A stretch of DNA of 64,000 nt, taken from contig NZ_CP064032.1 of the NCBI RefSeq assembly GCF_049532905.1, forward strand, positions 3,906,001-3,970,000, given 5' to 3'. How positions within the stretch are numbered: the first letter of the stretch is position 1; every line of letters begins with the position of its first letter. Under the pieces are notes generated by a model that made no database searches, was not told the origin of the DNA, and saw nothing but the letters and a program-made list of their open reading frames with translations. This stretch comes from Dyella_B nitratireducens (GTDB lineage Bacteria; Pseudomonadota; Gammaproteobacteria; Xanthomonadales; Rhodanobacteraceae). The translations under genes were made by a program, and so were the position numbers. Below are positions 16,442 to 25,302 of the stretch, in pieces.

Positions 16442-18466
16442 ATGCTGCAGCAGTATGGCTTGTGGATCGCGTTAGCTTGCGCGGTCGTGGCGATTTTGTA
16501 CGGGGCGTTTTCCGTGCGATGGGTACTGGCGAAATCACCAGGCAACCCTCGCATGCAGGAAATTGCCTCGGCTATCCAGGAAGGCGCGCGCGCCTACCTC
16601 AACCGCCAGTACCGCACGATCGCGCTAGTGGGCGTGGTGCTGCTGGTCATTATCGGGTTCGCCCTGGACTGGGGGACGGGCATCGGCTTTCTGATCGGTG
16701 CAGTGCTATCCGGCGCTACCGGTTATATCGGCATGAACGTCTCGGTACGCGCCAATGTGCGTACCGCCGAAGCCGCACGCAGCGGGCTGGCTTCCGCCTT
16801 GAACGTGGCATTTCGCGGCGGTGCGATCACCGGCATGCTGGTGGTCGGCCTGGCCCTGCTTGGTGTGGCCGGTTATTTCGCAGTGCTTACGCACATGGGC
16901 TACGACAACGACCGTGCCTTGCATGCGATGATCGGCCTGGCCTTCGGCTCCTCGCTGATCTCGATCTTCGCGCGTCTAGGTGGTGGCATCTTCACCAAGG
17001 GTGCCGACGTGGGCGCGGACCTGGTCGGCAAGGTGGAAGCCGGCATCCCGGAAGACGACCCGCGCAATCCCGCGGTCATCGCCGACAACGTAGGCGACAA
17101 CGTCGGTGACTGCGCCGGCATGGCCGCCGACCTTTTCGAAACCTATGCGGTGACGCTGATTGCCAGCATGCTGCTCGGCGGCGTGGTCGGCGAGCAGGCC
17201 GGTGCGAATGCGGTGCTGTATCCGCTGCTACTCGGCGGCGCTTCGATCATCGCCTCGGTGATCGGCACCTTCTTCGTACGCGCACGCGGTACGAAGATCA
17301 TGAACGCGTTGTACATGGGTGTGGTGATCTCCGCAGTACTGGCGGCCATTGCATTCTGGCCGATCACCAAGACGCTGATGGCCGATGCCACACTGGGCGT
17401 CACGCGCCTGTACGGCAGCGCGCTGATCGGGTTGGTGTTGACCGGCGTCATCGTGGTGATTACCGAGTACTACACCGCCACCGAATATGCCCCCGTGCGC
17501 CACGTGGCGAAGTCTTCGACCACCGGTCACGCGACCAACATCATCGCCGGACTTGGTGTGTCGATGAAATCGACCGCGCTGCCGGTACTCGCCGTCTGTG
17601 CGGCCATCTGGGGCGCCTATGCGCTGGCAGGTTTGTACGGCATTGCCGTGGCCGCCACCGCAATGCTGTCGATGACGGGCATGGTCGTGGCACTCGACGC
17701 TTACGGTCCTATCACCGACAACGCCGGAGGCATCGCCGAAATGGCCGAACTGCCGCCAGACGTCCGCGGCGTGACCGATCCGTTGGACGCGGTGGGCAAC
17801 ACCACCAAGGCTGTCACCAAGGGCTACGCGATCGGTTCGGCCGGCCTGGCCGCACTGGTGCTGTTTGCCGATTACACGCACCGCTTGTCGCTGGAGCATG
17901 CGGGCACCACCTTTGCCTTCGATCTTTCCGATCACCGCGTGATCGTAGGCTTGTTGATTGGTGGCCTGATCCCGTACCTGTTCGGTGCGATGGCGATGGA
18001 AGCGGTGGGTCGTGCCGCGGGCGCGGTGGTGGAAGAAGTACGCCGCCAATTCCGCGAGATCACCGGCATCATGGAGGGCACCACCAAGCCGGACTACTCT
18101 CGTGCGGTAGACCTGCTGACCAAGTCGGCGATCAACGAAATGCTGATTCCCTCGCTGCTGCCGGTGCTGGTGCCGATCATCGTCGGCTTCGCGCTCGGCC
18201 CCGTCGCACTCGGCGGCATGCTGATCGGCACCATCGTCACCGGCTTGTTCGTGGCCATCTCGATGACCACCGGCGGCGGCGCCTGGGACAACGCCAAGAA
18301 ATACATCGAAGACGGCAATTTCGGCGGTAAAGGCTCGGATGCGCACAAGGCTGCAGTCACCGGTGATACGGTCGGCGATCCTTACAAGGACACGGCCGGT
18401 CCGGCTGTGAATCCGTTGATCAAGATCATCAATATCGTGGCGCTATTGCTGATTCCATTGCTGTAA
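16442..18466 (+). CDS. hppA: K+-independent H+-translocating membrane pyrophosphatase
   Basis: Inner-membrane pump that couples PPi hydrolysis to proton export. 674 aa with about 16 transmembrane segments. Substrate-site motifs are GGGIFTKGADVGADLVGKVE, DDPRNPAVIADNVGDNVGD and, near the C-terminus, GDTVGDPYKDTAGPAVNP. The K+-dependence switch reads GNTTKAVTKG with Lys at about 456; K+-dependent enzymes have Ala there, so this one should not need K+. GGGAWDNAKKYIE is also diagnostic. It is close to pfp and ppa, the other two PPi enzymes in this segment. Confidence 0.97.
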   Translation: MLQQYGLWIALACAVVAILYGAFSVRWVLAKSPGNPRMQEIASAIQEGARAYLNRQYRTIALVGVVLLVIIGFALDWGTGIGFLIGAVLSGATGYIGMNVSVRANVRTAEAARSGLASALNVAFRGGAITGMLVVGLALLGVAGYFAVLTHMGYDNDRALHAMIGLAFGSSLISIFARLGGGIFTKGADVGADLVGKVEAGIPEDDPRNPAVIADNVGDNVGDCAGMAADLFETYAVTLIASMLLGGVVGEQAGANAVLYPLLLGGASIIASVIGTFFVRARGTKIMNALYMGVVISAVLAAIAFWPITKTLMADATLGVTRLYGSALIGLVLTGVIVVITEYYTATEYAPVRHVAKSSTTGHATNIIAGLGVSMKSTALPVLAVCAAIWGAYALAGLYGIAVAATAMLSMTGMVVALDAYGPITDNAGGIAEMAELPPDVRGVTDPLDAVGNTTKAVTKGYAIGSAGLAALVLFADYTHRLSLEHAGTTFAFDLSDHRVIVGLLIGGLIPYLFGAMAMEAVGRAAGAVVEEVRRQFREITGIMEGTTKPDYSRAVDLLTKSAINEMLIPSLLPVLVPIIVGFALGPVALGGMLIGTIVTGLFVAISMTTGGGAWDNAKKYIEDGNFGGKGSDAHKAAVTGDTVGDPYKDTAGPAVNPLIKIINIVALLLIPLL

Positions 18467-18475
18467 GCACAACAC

Positions 18476-18511
18476 GCCTCGAACCCGGTGATGACACGCC
18501 GGGTTCGAGGC
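18476..18511. terminator. 13-bp hairpin between convergent hppA and HAF-protein genes
   Basis: GCCTCGAACCCGG and CCGGGTTCGAGGC form a perfect stem with a ten-base loop, ten bases after the hppA stop. It has no T-tract on either side, so it is called terminator-like by position between convergent genes. Confidence 0.55.
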
Positions 18512-18528
18512 TGCCGCGCAAGCTACCT

Positions 18529-19692
18529 CTAAAAGCCGTCAGGAATCGCCAGAAACGTCGAACTGACACCTGTCGTTGCGTTCGTCGATTGCCCGGTGAT
18601 TTCACCCGCATCATTGATGTCGTTCGCGTACACGAGTTGATCGGTATATCCGGGCGCAACCAATGTATTGAGATCGACGATGCTGCCGTTGCGCCACCTC
18701 ACCGCGCGACATCCATTGGCACCGCATGATTCACCGACGATCACACCTTGATCATTGATACCCAGCGCTTCGCTGATGGCATCGCCCGGCAGTGTACCCA
18801 GATCGCGCATGCCGGCAGCCGCCGTCCAGATAAACGCGTGCGCATTGAAATTCCCTGCACTTCCACCACCAGGTACGTTGGCAAAACCAACCACAACACC
18901 ATGCTCGTTGATCGCCATAGGCGTGTTCCACGCCAATACGCCGAGATTGCCCAGATCGATCACGTGGTGGTGTTGCCACATCACCGCATGAATAGCCGAA
19001 TAGCGGCCCACCGCTTGATCGCATAGCCCCGAAATACCGACGATCTGACCCTGATCGTTGATGGCGGTCGCCGCGCCGGAGGTGTCGCCCTGGATGACCG
19101 GCAGCGCGCGAATATCATCATCAGCGGGGCCCCACACCACCGGCTTGAACTGCAGTACTTGCTTGGCCGCGGGATCGCAGGTGGGATCGTGCACTGCGTT
19201 TTCAGCCCATCCGACGATCAAACCCAGATTGTTCGCACCAGCAGCGAAACCATTGTTGCCGCCGAGCGTGGGCAAAGCCTGCATATGGCCCCACCGCCAA
19301 ACGAAACCCAGGCAGGTGTGTCCTGTCACCGTGGGGAAGAATGCCGAACAACTCCAGTTCTCACCCAGGGGATCTACCTGCGCCGTTTCGGCAATGCCGA
19401 CCAGCACGCCAGTATCGTTTTTCACCGGCCAGGTAATTCCACTGTTGGCGCCGCCCAAGGTGCCGAGGTCAAACGCCGAACCGCCCAGCCAAAGCGCGGC
19501 ATGCATGTTCTGGTTACCTGGCAGATTGGAAAAGCCGCTGACCAATCCACCGTTATTGATGCTGATGCCGGCACTCGACGTGCCACCCAACGAACCGAGA
19601 TTGCGGACCTGGTATCGGCCTGCCGCAGCTGCCGGCATTGACGTACCCATCACGCACAAAGCCACCACTAACACGCTCGTTATACGACGCAT
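18529..19692 (-). CDS. Secreted HAF-repeat protein
   Basis: 387-aa exported protein of unknown function. It starts MRRITSVLVVALCVMGTSMP with a signal peptide ending AAAAG. The rest is built of about seven imperfect repeats of roughly 50 residues, each with DLGTLGG-like and IN-x-G-x-IVG-x-S segments and H-AF/AVMW strands, the HAF repeat pattern, which probably folds as a beta-propeller-like array. Several cysteines (CSAF, TCLGF, CDPA, CGANGCRAV) suggest disulfides outside the cytoplasm. The start was placed at the ATG six bases after AAGGAG, not at the start five codons earlier. Divergent from a MocR regulator. Confidence 0.82.
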   Translation of the reverse strand: MRRITSVLVVALCVMGTSMPAAAAGRYQVRNLGSLGGTSSAGISINNGGLVSGFSNLPGNQNMHAALWLGGSAFDLGTLGGANSGITWPVKNDTGVLVGIAETAQVDPLGENWSCSAFFPTVTGHTCLGFVWRWGHMQALPTLGGNNGFAAGANNLGLIVGWAENAVHDPTCDPAAKQVLQFKPVVWGPADDDIRALPVIQGDTSGAATAINDQGQIVGISGLCDQAVGRYSAIHAVMWQHHHVIDLGNLGVLAWNTPMAINEHGVVVGFANVPGGGSAGNFNAHAFIWTAAAGMRDLGTLPGDAISEALGINDQGVIVGESCGANGCRAVRWRNGSIVDLNTLVAPGYTDQLVYANDINDAGEITGQSTNATTGVSSTFLAIPDGF

Positions 19693-19828
19693 GGGATGCT
19701 CCTTCATTCACGTTGCGAGGCTGGAATCAGCCGTGAGGACGAACGAGCCAAGCCTGGCGCTCCAGGGGTATGGCCAAAAGGGCCACTTTTACGACGCCGG
19801 CTAGTCCAGTCGGCGCTATAGTTCCGGC

Positions 19829-21367
19829 ATGCGCCGCTGGGCATTGACCATAGCGCTCGATCCCCAACACGAACTGCCGATGTTTCTGCAGCTCGCGCGG
19901 GCGATTGCTGGCGATATCCGCCGCGGACGGCTGAGAGCCGGCGAACCGCTGCCCGGTACGCGTGAACTGGCCGAACAGCTTGGCGTGAATCGCAACACCA
20001 TCGTGGCGGGCTATGAAGAACTTGCCGCAGAAGGCCTGGTGCAAACGCGCATCGGCGGCGGCACTTTCGTTGCCGCCTCCCTGCCGCCGGATGTCCGTGC
20101 TGCGCCAGCTACGAAAGACATTCCAGCAAACAACCCGACCTACGCTCTCGCAGAGCCCGCTCACACTGCGCCTGCCGTCAAACTGCCGCCACCTGGCAGC
20201 TTGATGATTGCGCATAGCTTGCCGGATGCGCGGCTGTTCCCTGCCGAAGCCTTCACTCGCGCGCTGCGGCGCGCGATCGTGCAACGCGGCCGTTCGCTGA
20301 TCGGATATGCAGATCCTTGCGGCCACCACCGTCTGCGTGATGAGCTGGCAAAGATGCTGCGTAGCACGCGTGCCCTGCCTGCCACGCCCGACAACCTGAT
20401 GGTGACGCGCAGCCTCGAACAGGGCATCGATCTGGTGGCGCGCATGCTGCTCAAGCCCGGCGACGTGGTGGCGGTGGAAGCCTTCGGCTATCCGCCTGCG
20501 TGGAGCGTGCTACGCCTGGCGGGTGCGCAATTGATGCCATTGCCAGTGGACGATGAAGGACTGAACGTGGATGCGCTGGAAGATGCACTAAAACATCAGC
20601 GCATTCGTGCCGTTTTCGTCACGCCGCATCATCAGTTTCCTACCACTTGCGTGATGTCGCCCAAGCGCCGCGAGCGGCTCGCCGCACTAGCCTTATCGCA
20701 TCAATTCGCCGTGATCGAAGACGACTACGATCATGAATTCCATTACGCCGGCAAACCTGTTCTTCCGATTGCCTCGGGACAAGATCGCGCCAACGTGATC
20801 TATATCGGCTCGCTTTCCAACCTGCTGGCACCAGGCATCAGCACCGGTTTCATCCACGCGCCGGCGGCGACGTTCGGCCATCTTGCCGGCCTGCGTGCAG
20901 CCTGCGATCCGCGCAGTGATGTCGCCATGGAATGCGCCATCGCCGAATTGTTTGAAGATGGCGAGCTATTGCGCCATATGCGCCGCATGTGTCGCACCTA
21001 CGCAGCGCGCCGTGACGTGCTGGCAGAGGCCTTGCGGCGTCATCTCGGGAGCGCCCTGCAATTTCGAGTTCCGGAAGGCGGCATGGGACTGTGGGCACGC
21101 GTCGACGATGCCATCGCGATCGAACGCTGGAGCGAGCAAGGTAAACGCATCGGCGTGCAATTCTTCGGCGCCAGACGTTACGACTTCCATCAACGTGAGC
21201 AGCCGTATTTACGGCTTGGCTTCAGCTACCTCGACGAGGCCGAACTCGATGAAGCCGTACGGCGCATGGCCCGCGCTTTGGCGGAACTCGGTACCCGCTC
21301 GCCCAAGCTGTCCCGGGCGGCATCTCCCGGCGCTATCGGACATGATCCGCCGCCCGTGCAGATCTGA
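19829..21367 (+). CDS. MocR/PdxR-type GntR regulator lacking the PLP lysine
   Basis: 512-aa fusion of a GntR winged helix (about residues 12-82: LPGTRELAEQLGVNRNTIV, GGGTFVA) with a class-I aminotransferase-like domain that in this family senses PLP or amino acids. The aminotransferase part keeps VIEDDYDHEF and the YPPAWS segment, but the Schiff-base motif reads YIGSLSNLLAPGI: residue 331 is Asn where MocR proteins have Lys, so covalent PLP binding should be lost. It is divergent from the HAF-repeat protein gene. There is no evident ribosome-binding site; a TATAGT box ends only six bases before the ATG, so a leaderless message is possible. Confidence 0.88.
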   Translation: MRRWALTIALDPQHELPMFLQLARAIAGDIRRGRLRAGEPLPGTRELAEQLGVNRNTIVAGYEELAAEGLVQTRIGGGTFVAASLPPDVRAAPATKDIPANNPTYALAEPAHTAPAVKLPPPGSLMIAHSLPDARLFPAEAFTRALRRAIVQRGRSLIGYADPCGHHRLRDELAKMLRSTRALPATPDNLMVTRSLEQGIDLVARMLLKPGDVVAVEAFGYPPAWSVLRLAGAQLMPLPVDDEGLNVDALEDALKHQRIRAVFVTPHHQFPTTCVMSPKRRERLAALALSHQFAVIEDDYDHEFHYAGKPVLPIASGQDRANVIYIGSLSNLLAPGISTGFIHAPAATFGHLAGLRAACDPRSDVAMECAIAELFEDGELLRHMRRMCRTYAARRDVLAEALRRHLGSALQFRVPEGGMGLWARVDDAIAIERWSEQGKRIGVQFFGARRYDFHQREQPYLRLGFSYLDEAELDEAVRRMARALAELGTRSPKLSRAASPGAIGHDPPPVQI

Positions 21368-21456
21368 CTTTTCCCACTGGCGTTTTGCATCGCTGGACAT
21401 GCATGCTCAGCATTCCGCGCGAGGACTCTCCTCGTGCCTCACCACGGAGCGGAAGC

Positions 21457-23583
21457 ATGAGTTTGAAGGCATCGATGCGATTGGCGCTGGCGCTCGCCGT
21501 CATAATGGGTGGCATGACCCAAGCCCAAGACACCCCGGCGCCCGGCGCCGCCGCAAACACTGACGATCCTTACCTCTGGCTGGAAGACATCCACGGCGCG
21601 CGTGCGATGGACTGGGTGAAAGCCCAGAACGCCGTCACCCAGAAGCAGTTCGCCGACAATCCCGCCTTCACCCATACGCGTGATCGCATTCTGGAAGTGC
21701 TCGATTCCGATGCGCGCATTCCGTACGTGGAACGCCGTGGCGACTATCTCTACAACTTCTGGCAGGACAAGGCGCATCCGCGCGGTCTCTGGCGCCGTAC
21801 CACGCTGGAGGAATACCGCAAGACCGAGCCGAAGTGGGATGTGCTGCTGGATATCGATGCCCTCAACAAGGCCGAAGGCAAGCGCTGGGTGTTCAAGGGC
21901 AGCGATTGCCTGAAGCCCGATTACAAGCGCTGCCTGCTCAGCCTGTCGCCGGACGGCGGTGACGCGGTGGAAGTGCGCGAATTCGACATTCCCAGCAAAT
22001 CGTTCGTGAAAGACGGCTTCCTGCTGCCGGTCGCCAAGACCCAGGTAGGCTGGATCGATCAGGATCACGTTTACGTGGGCACTGATTTCGGGCCAGGCTC
22101 GATGACCACCTCAAGCTATCCGCGCATTGCAAAAGCGTGGAAGCGCGGCACGCCGCTCAGCGCTGCCACGACGGTGTACGAAGGCAAGATGGAAGATCTT
22201 GCGATAAGTGCCAGCCATGACCGCACGCCAGGCTTCGAGCGTGATTTCATCAGCGTGGCGCACGACTTTTTCCACAGCGACACGTATCAGCTCAAAGACG
22301 GCAAGCTGATCCATCTGGATGTGCCGACCGATGCAGCCATGGTGGACCCGCATCGCGAATGGCTGCTGGTACAACTACGCACGGCCTGGACCGTGGGCGG
22401 CACCACCTATCCTTCGGGCGCGCTGATCGCCACGAAGTTCGACGACTTCATCGCCGGCAAGCGCCAATTCACCACGCTGTTCGTGCCGGACCAGCACACG
22501 GCCCTGTCGAACTACGCCTGGACGAAGCATCACCTGATTCTCGACGTCATGGATGACGTGAAGAGCCGGATCGACGTGCTCACACCGAAAGCTGACGGTA
22601 CCTGGGCACGCGAAGATATGCCCGGTGCGCCCACCTACAGCACGGTATCGGTGGTCGACACTGATCCGGATAACAGCGACGAATACTGGCTCAGCGTGAC
22701 CGGTTTCCTCACGCCTTCATCGCTGGAGCGTGGCGTGCTCGGCGAGGGGCAGGCGCAAACGATCAAGCACAGCCCAACGTTCTTCGATGCATCGAAATAC
22801 GAGGTGAGCCAGCATTTCGTGAAGTCCAAGGACGGTACGGAGGTACCCTATTTCGAGATCGCGCCGAAGAATGTGAAGCTCGACGGCAACAACCGCACCC
22901 TGCTCTACGGCTACGGCGGTTTCGAGGTATCGCTGCAACCGTTCTACAGCGGCAGCATCGGCCGTGCGTGGCTGGATCGCGGCGGCGTGTACGTCATCGC
23001 CAATATCCGTGGTGGTGGCGAGTATGGTCCGCGTTGGCACCAGGCGGCATTGCAAGCCAACCGCCCGCGTGCCTATGAAGATTTTGCGGCGGTGGCGAGC
23101 GACCTGATCAAACGTGGTGTTACATCGCCAGCGCATCTTGGTGCAGAAGGTGGCAGCAACGGCGGCCTGCTGATGGGCAACATGCTTACGCTGTATCCAC
23201 AGCTGTTTGGCGCGATCTCCTGCGAAGTGCCGCTGCTGGACATGAAGCGCTATGTGCATCTTTCTGCTGGCGCTTCGTGGATCGCCGAATACGGCAATCC
23301 GGATGACCCCAAGCAATGGGCATTCATCAAGACGTTCTCGCCGTATCAGAACGTCAAAGCCGATGCGGCCTATCCTTCCGTGCTGTTCTACACCACCACC
23401 AGCGACGACCGCGTAGGCCCAGTGCAGGCGCGCAAGATGGCTGCGAAGATGGAAGGCATGGGCTACAAGAACGTGTGGTTCTACGAGAACACCGAAGGCG
23501 GTCACGGCGCCGGCGCGGACAACAAGCAAGCGGCTTACATGCATGCGCTGGCTTATGAATTCTTGTGGGATCGGTTGAAGTAA
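21457..23583 (+). CDS. Prolyl oligopeptidase, S9A family, exported
   Basis: Serine peptidase of 708 aa that cleaves short peptides after proline. It starts with a signal peptide (MSLKASMRLALALAVIMGGM, cleavage near TQAQ), so it acts in the periplasm or outside. N-terminal YLWLEDIHG-like block, then a beta-propeller (about 80-440), then the alpha/beta-hydrolase domain: nucleophile Ser567 in GGSNGG, Asp in DDRVGP (about 650-651) and His683 in GGHGAG. RGGGEYGPRWHQAAL is a further family block. The start is the ATG at 21457 preceded by GGAGCGGAA. A perfect hairpin terminator follows the stop. Confidence 0.93.
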   Translation: MSLKASMRLALALAVIMGGMTQAQDTPAPGAAANTDDPYLWLEDIHGARAMDWVKAQNAVTQKQFADNPAFTHTRDRILEVLDSDARIPYVERRGDYLYNFWQDKAHPRGLWRRTTLEEYRKTEPKWDVLLDIDALNKAEGKRWVFKGSDCLKPDYKRCLLSLSPDGGDAVEVREFDIPSKSFVKDGFLLPVAKTQVGWIDQDHVYVGTDFGPGSMTTSSYPRIAKAWKRGTPLSAATTVYEGKMEDLAISASHDRTPGFERDFISVAHDFFHSDTYQLKDGKLIHLDVPTDAAMVDPHREWLLVQLRTAWTVGGTTYPSGALIATKFDDFIAGKRQFTTLFVPDQHTALSNYAWTKHHLILDVMDDVKSRIDVLTPKADGTWAREDMPGAPTYSTVSVVDTDPDNSDEYWLSVTGFLTPSSLERGVLGEGQAQTIKHSPTFFDASKYEVSQHFVKSKDGTEVPYFEIAPKNVKLDGNNRTLLYGYGGFEVSLQPFYSGSIGRAWLDRGGVYVIANIRGGGEYGPRWHQAALQANRPRAYEDFAAVASDLIKRGVTSPAHLGAEGGSNGGLLMGNMLTLYPQLFGAISCEVPLLDMKRYVHLSAGASWIAEYGNPDDPKQWAFIKTFSPYQNVKADAAYPSVLFYTTTSDDRVGPVQARKMAAKMEGMGYKNVWFYENTEGGHGAGADNKQAAYMHALAYEFLWDRLK

Positions 23584-23592
23584 TCGCGATGC

Positions 23593-23622
23593 AGCGCCCT
23601 CTCCCCGTCGGGAGAGGGCGCT
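23593..23622 (+). terminator. Hairpin after the prolyl oligopeptidase gene
   Basis: AGCGCCCTCTCCC and GGGAGAGGGCGCT form a perfect 13-bp stem with a CGTC loop, ten bases after the stop, followed by AGAATCTTCT. Similar CCCTC/GAGGG palindromes occur near 36279-36301 and 43098, so it may also be an interspersed repeat. Confidence 0.6.
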
Positions 23623-23634
23623 AGAATCTTCTGC

Positions 23635-24492
23635 ATGACATCGCACCTCCCGATACGCCCCGAACTCCGCGAATGGATCCTCAGCACCACGCGTGCCGGC
23701 CACGGCGTCGACACCGTGTTGAAAATGATGCAGGAAACCGGCTACGACCCGCGGCAAAGCCGCAGCATCGTCGCCTCCGTGCTGAACATGCCGATCTCTG
23801 CACTGGATGCACACACGCAGGCACCGGCACCCAAGAACCAGGGCCGCCGCACGCGGCATCCGGAAGCACCGCAGATGGTAGCCAACGGCCACACGGTCCA
23901 CGTGGGGCTGAGCATGGAATCACCCGCATTGCGCGTGCTCAACGATTTTCTTTTGGCTGAGGAATGCAGGGCACTGATCGAACAGGCCAAGCCGCGCCTG
24001 CAGCGTGCCAAGACGGTCGACAGCGCGGGCAAGCAGCAGATTGATGCGCGCCGTACCAGCGAAGGCATGTTTTTCACCATCGGCGAAACGCCGCTGGTGC
24101 AGCGCATTGAACAGCGCATCGCCACCATGCTGAGCATCCCGGTTGATCACGGCGAAGGTCTGCAGGTGTTGCATTATCTGCCTGGGCAGCAATACGACGC
24201 GCACTATGACTGGTTCAACCCCGAACAGCCCGGGTTTGCAGCCATCACCGCCAAGGGCGGCCAACGCATTGCCAGCCTGGTGATGTACTTGAACACGCCT
24301 GAGGAAGGCGGCGGAACCGCCTTTCCGGAAGTGGGACTGACCGTGACGGCGCTGCGCGGTTCGGCCGTCTATTTCGCTTACGACACCGGCGACGAGGCAT
24401 CGCTGCATGCCGGCTTGCCAGTGCAGAAGGGCGAGAAGTGGATTGCCACCAAGTGGTTGCGCGAACACCCGTTCCAGAAAGCCTCGCGCTAA
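23635..24492 (+). CDS. 2-oxoglutarate/Fe(II) dioxygenase, prolyl 4-hydroxylase-like
   Basis: 285-aa protein. Residues 1-90 are a helical N-terminal part with basic tail; about 95-280 form a P4Hc-type double-stranded beta-helix. Iron ligands are His190 and Asp192 (AHYDWF) and His258 (SLHAGLPV), and the 2-oxoglutarate-binding Lys is in GEKWIATKW. Also typical are RRTSEGMFF and LVMYLNTPEEGGGTAFPE. Substrate is unknown; bacterial members hydroxylate proline or proline-like residues in peptides or proteins. It follows the prolyl oligopeptidase by about 50 bp, suggesting a shared theme, though the hairpin between argues for separate transcripts. Confidence 0.9.
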   Translation: MTSHLPIRPELREWILSTTRAGHGVDTVLKMMQETGYDPRQSRSIVASVLNMPISALDAHTQAPAPKNQGRRTRHPEAPQMVANGHTVHVGLSMESPALRVLNDFLLAEECRALIEQAKPRLQRAKTVDSAGKQQIDARRTSEGMFFTIGETPLVQRIEQRIATMLSIPVDHGEGLQVLHYLPGQQYDAHYDWFNPEQPGFAAITAKGGQRIASLVMYLNTPEEGGGTAFPEVGLTVTALRGSAVYFAYDTGDEASLHAGLPVQKGEKWIATKWLREHPFQKASR

Positions 24493-24495
24493 ATC

Positions 24496-24571
24496 CGTAG
24501 GTTGGGGTGCAAACCCCAACATCCGAACACCACGCAGCATGGCTATGTTGGGGTTTGCACCCCAACCTACG
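24496..24571. repeat. GTAGGTTGGGGT palindromic repeat, copy 1
   Basis: Perfect 27-base inverted arms (CGTAGGTTGGGGTGCAAACC at the outer left end) around a 22-base spacer, placed between convergent genes. The same arms recur at 54715-54802 and 61718-61791 with different spacers. Each arm is itself partly palindromic (TTGGGGTGCAAACCCCAA). Acts plausibly as a bidirectional terminator; belongs to a REP/MITE-like class. Confidence 0.88.
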
Positions 24572-25055
24572 TTGCCCTTCGCGCGCTCAACGCGATAACC
24601 AAACCGATGAACACGTGCACCACGATGCTGCTGACGATCCAGCTCAGCACCACCGGCGCCTTCGGCGCGGCTGACAGTGGCACAACAATCAGATTCATCA
24701 CGACGAAAAGCACCAGGCCATACAAGCTGCCGTACAACCAAGGCCGCTCGATCAACACTCTTCTGCGCCTGCTTGCCAGGTAATACACACCTACCATCAC
24801 GCCCATGATGGCGTAATGCAGTAATGCGCCCAGCACCACCGTGCTGCTGCCACCGAGAAAAGCACGCTTGCCCAGCAAGCCCGCAGCAATGTTTTGCATG
24901 ATGCGCAGGGGTGGCACGTGATACAGCGCCTGCCAAAATGTGCACGCAAACAATAAGTCCGCCGTGGCCAGGGCCAGGGCCACGAGTACTGCAAACAACA
25001 CGATGCGTTGCGCGCGCAGATGGCTGGGCGCACCAGAATCAAAAGGTACTGACAT
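24567..25055 (-). CDS. Hypothetical inner-membrane protein, four TM segments
   Basis: 162-aa hydrophobic protein with four predicted membrane helices (near residues 20-40, 62-92, 103-125 and 135-157) and a basic cytoplasmic loop (ASRRRRVLIERPW). It resembles the YagU/DUF1440 type of small inner-membrane proteins but the match is impressionistic and no function can be stated. The ATG at 25055 was chosen over an in-frame GTG three codons upstream. Its stop touches the end of the first palindromic repeat. Confidence 0.72.
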   Translation of the reverse strand: MSVPFDSGAPSHLRAQRIVLFAVLVALALATADLLFACTFWQALYHVPPLRIMQNIAAGLLGKRAFLGGSSTVVLGALLHYAIMGVMVGVYYLASRRRRVLIERPWLYGSLYGLVLFVVMNLIVVPLSAAPKAPVVLSWIVSSIVVHVFIGLVIALSARRAT

Positions 25056-25096
25056 GGCTTTCACTCGATCAGAATAAAGGCGCCAGCCCAGAAAGA

Positions 25097-25135
25097 CCCC
25101 GCGAAGCCGTTGCGTGGGACAACTGCTTCGCGGGG
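25097..25135. repeat. 11-bp inverted repeat in a divergent promoter region
   Basis: CCCCGCGAAGC and GCTTCGCGGGG, 17 bases apart, in the 247-bp region between the membrane-protein gene and the MocR gene. It could be an operator or a REP-type palindrome; no known motif matches. Confidence 0.4.
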
Positions 25136-25302
25136 TGGGGAAGCGAGGGAGACGTCGTCGCCGCTGGGTTCGTCTGCCTGGGGAGGTGCTGACGATAAGG
25201 TTCTGTTAGCGAGCCCTGCGACGACTTCAGACTAGGCAGGTCGGCACATTCCCTCCATAGCCAATTGCCCGTATTTTCTTAGAGCCATTGGGAGGGCGTT
25301 GC

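Noticed and set aside
17228..18346. Minus-strand frame of 372 codons opposite hppA
   Set aside because: Composition (runs of His, Gln, Asp, Arg) mirrors the transmembrane codons of hppA; not a protein.
22717..23901. Minus-strand frame of 394 codons across the prolyl oligopeptidase end
   Set aside because: Overlaps two confirmed genes and a terminator hairpin; no motif.
24496..24571. The repeat was considered as part of a protein (GCKPQH / GVCTPTY-like translations recur)
   Set aside because: The recurring peptide strings are merely translations of the palindrome arms and are found in all frames.
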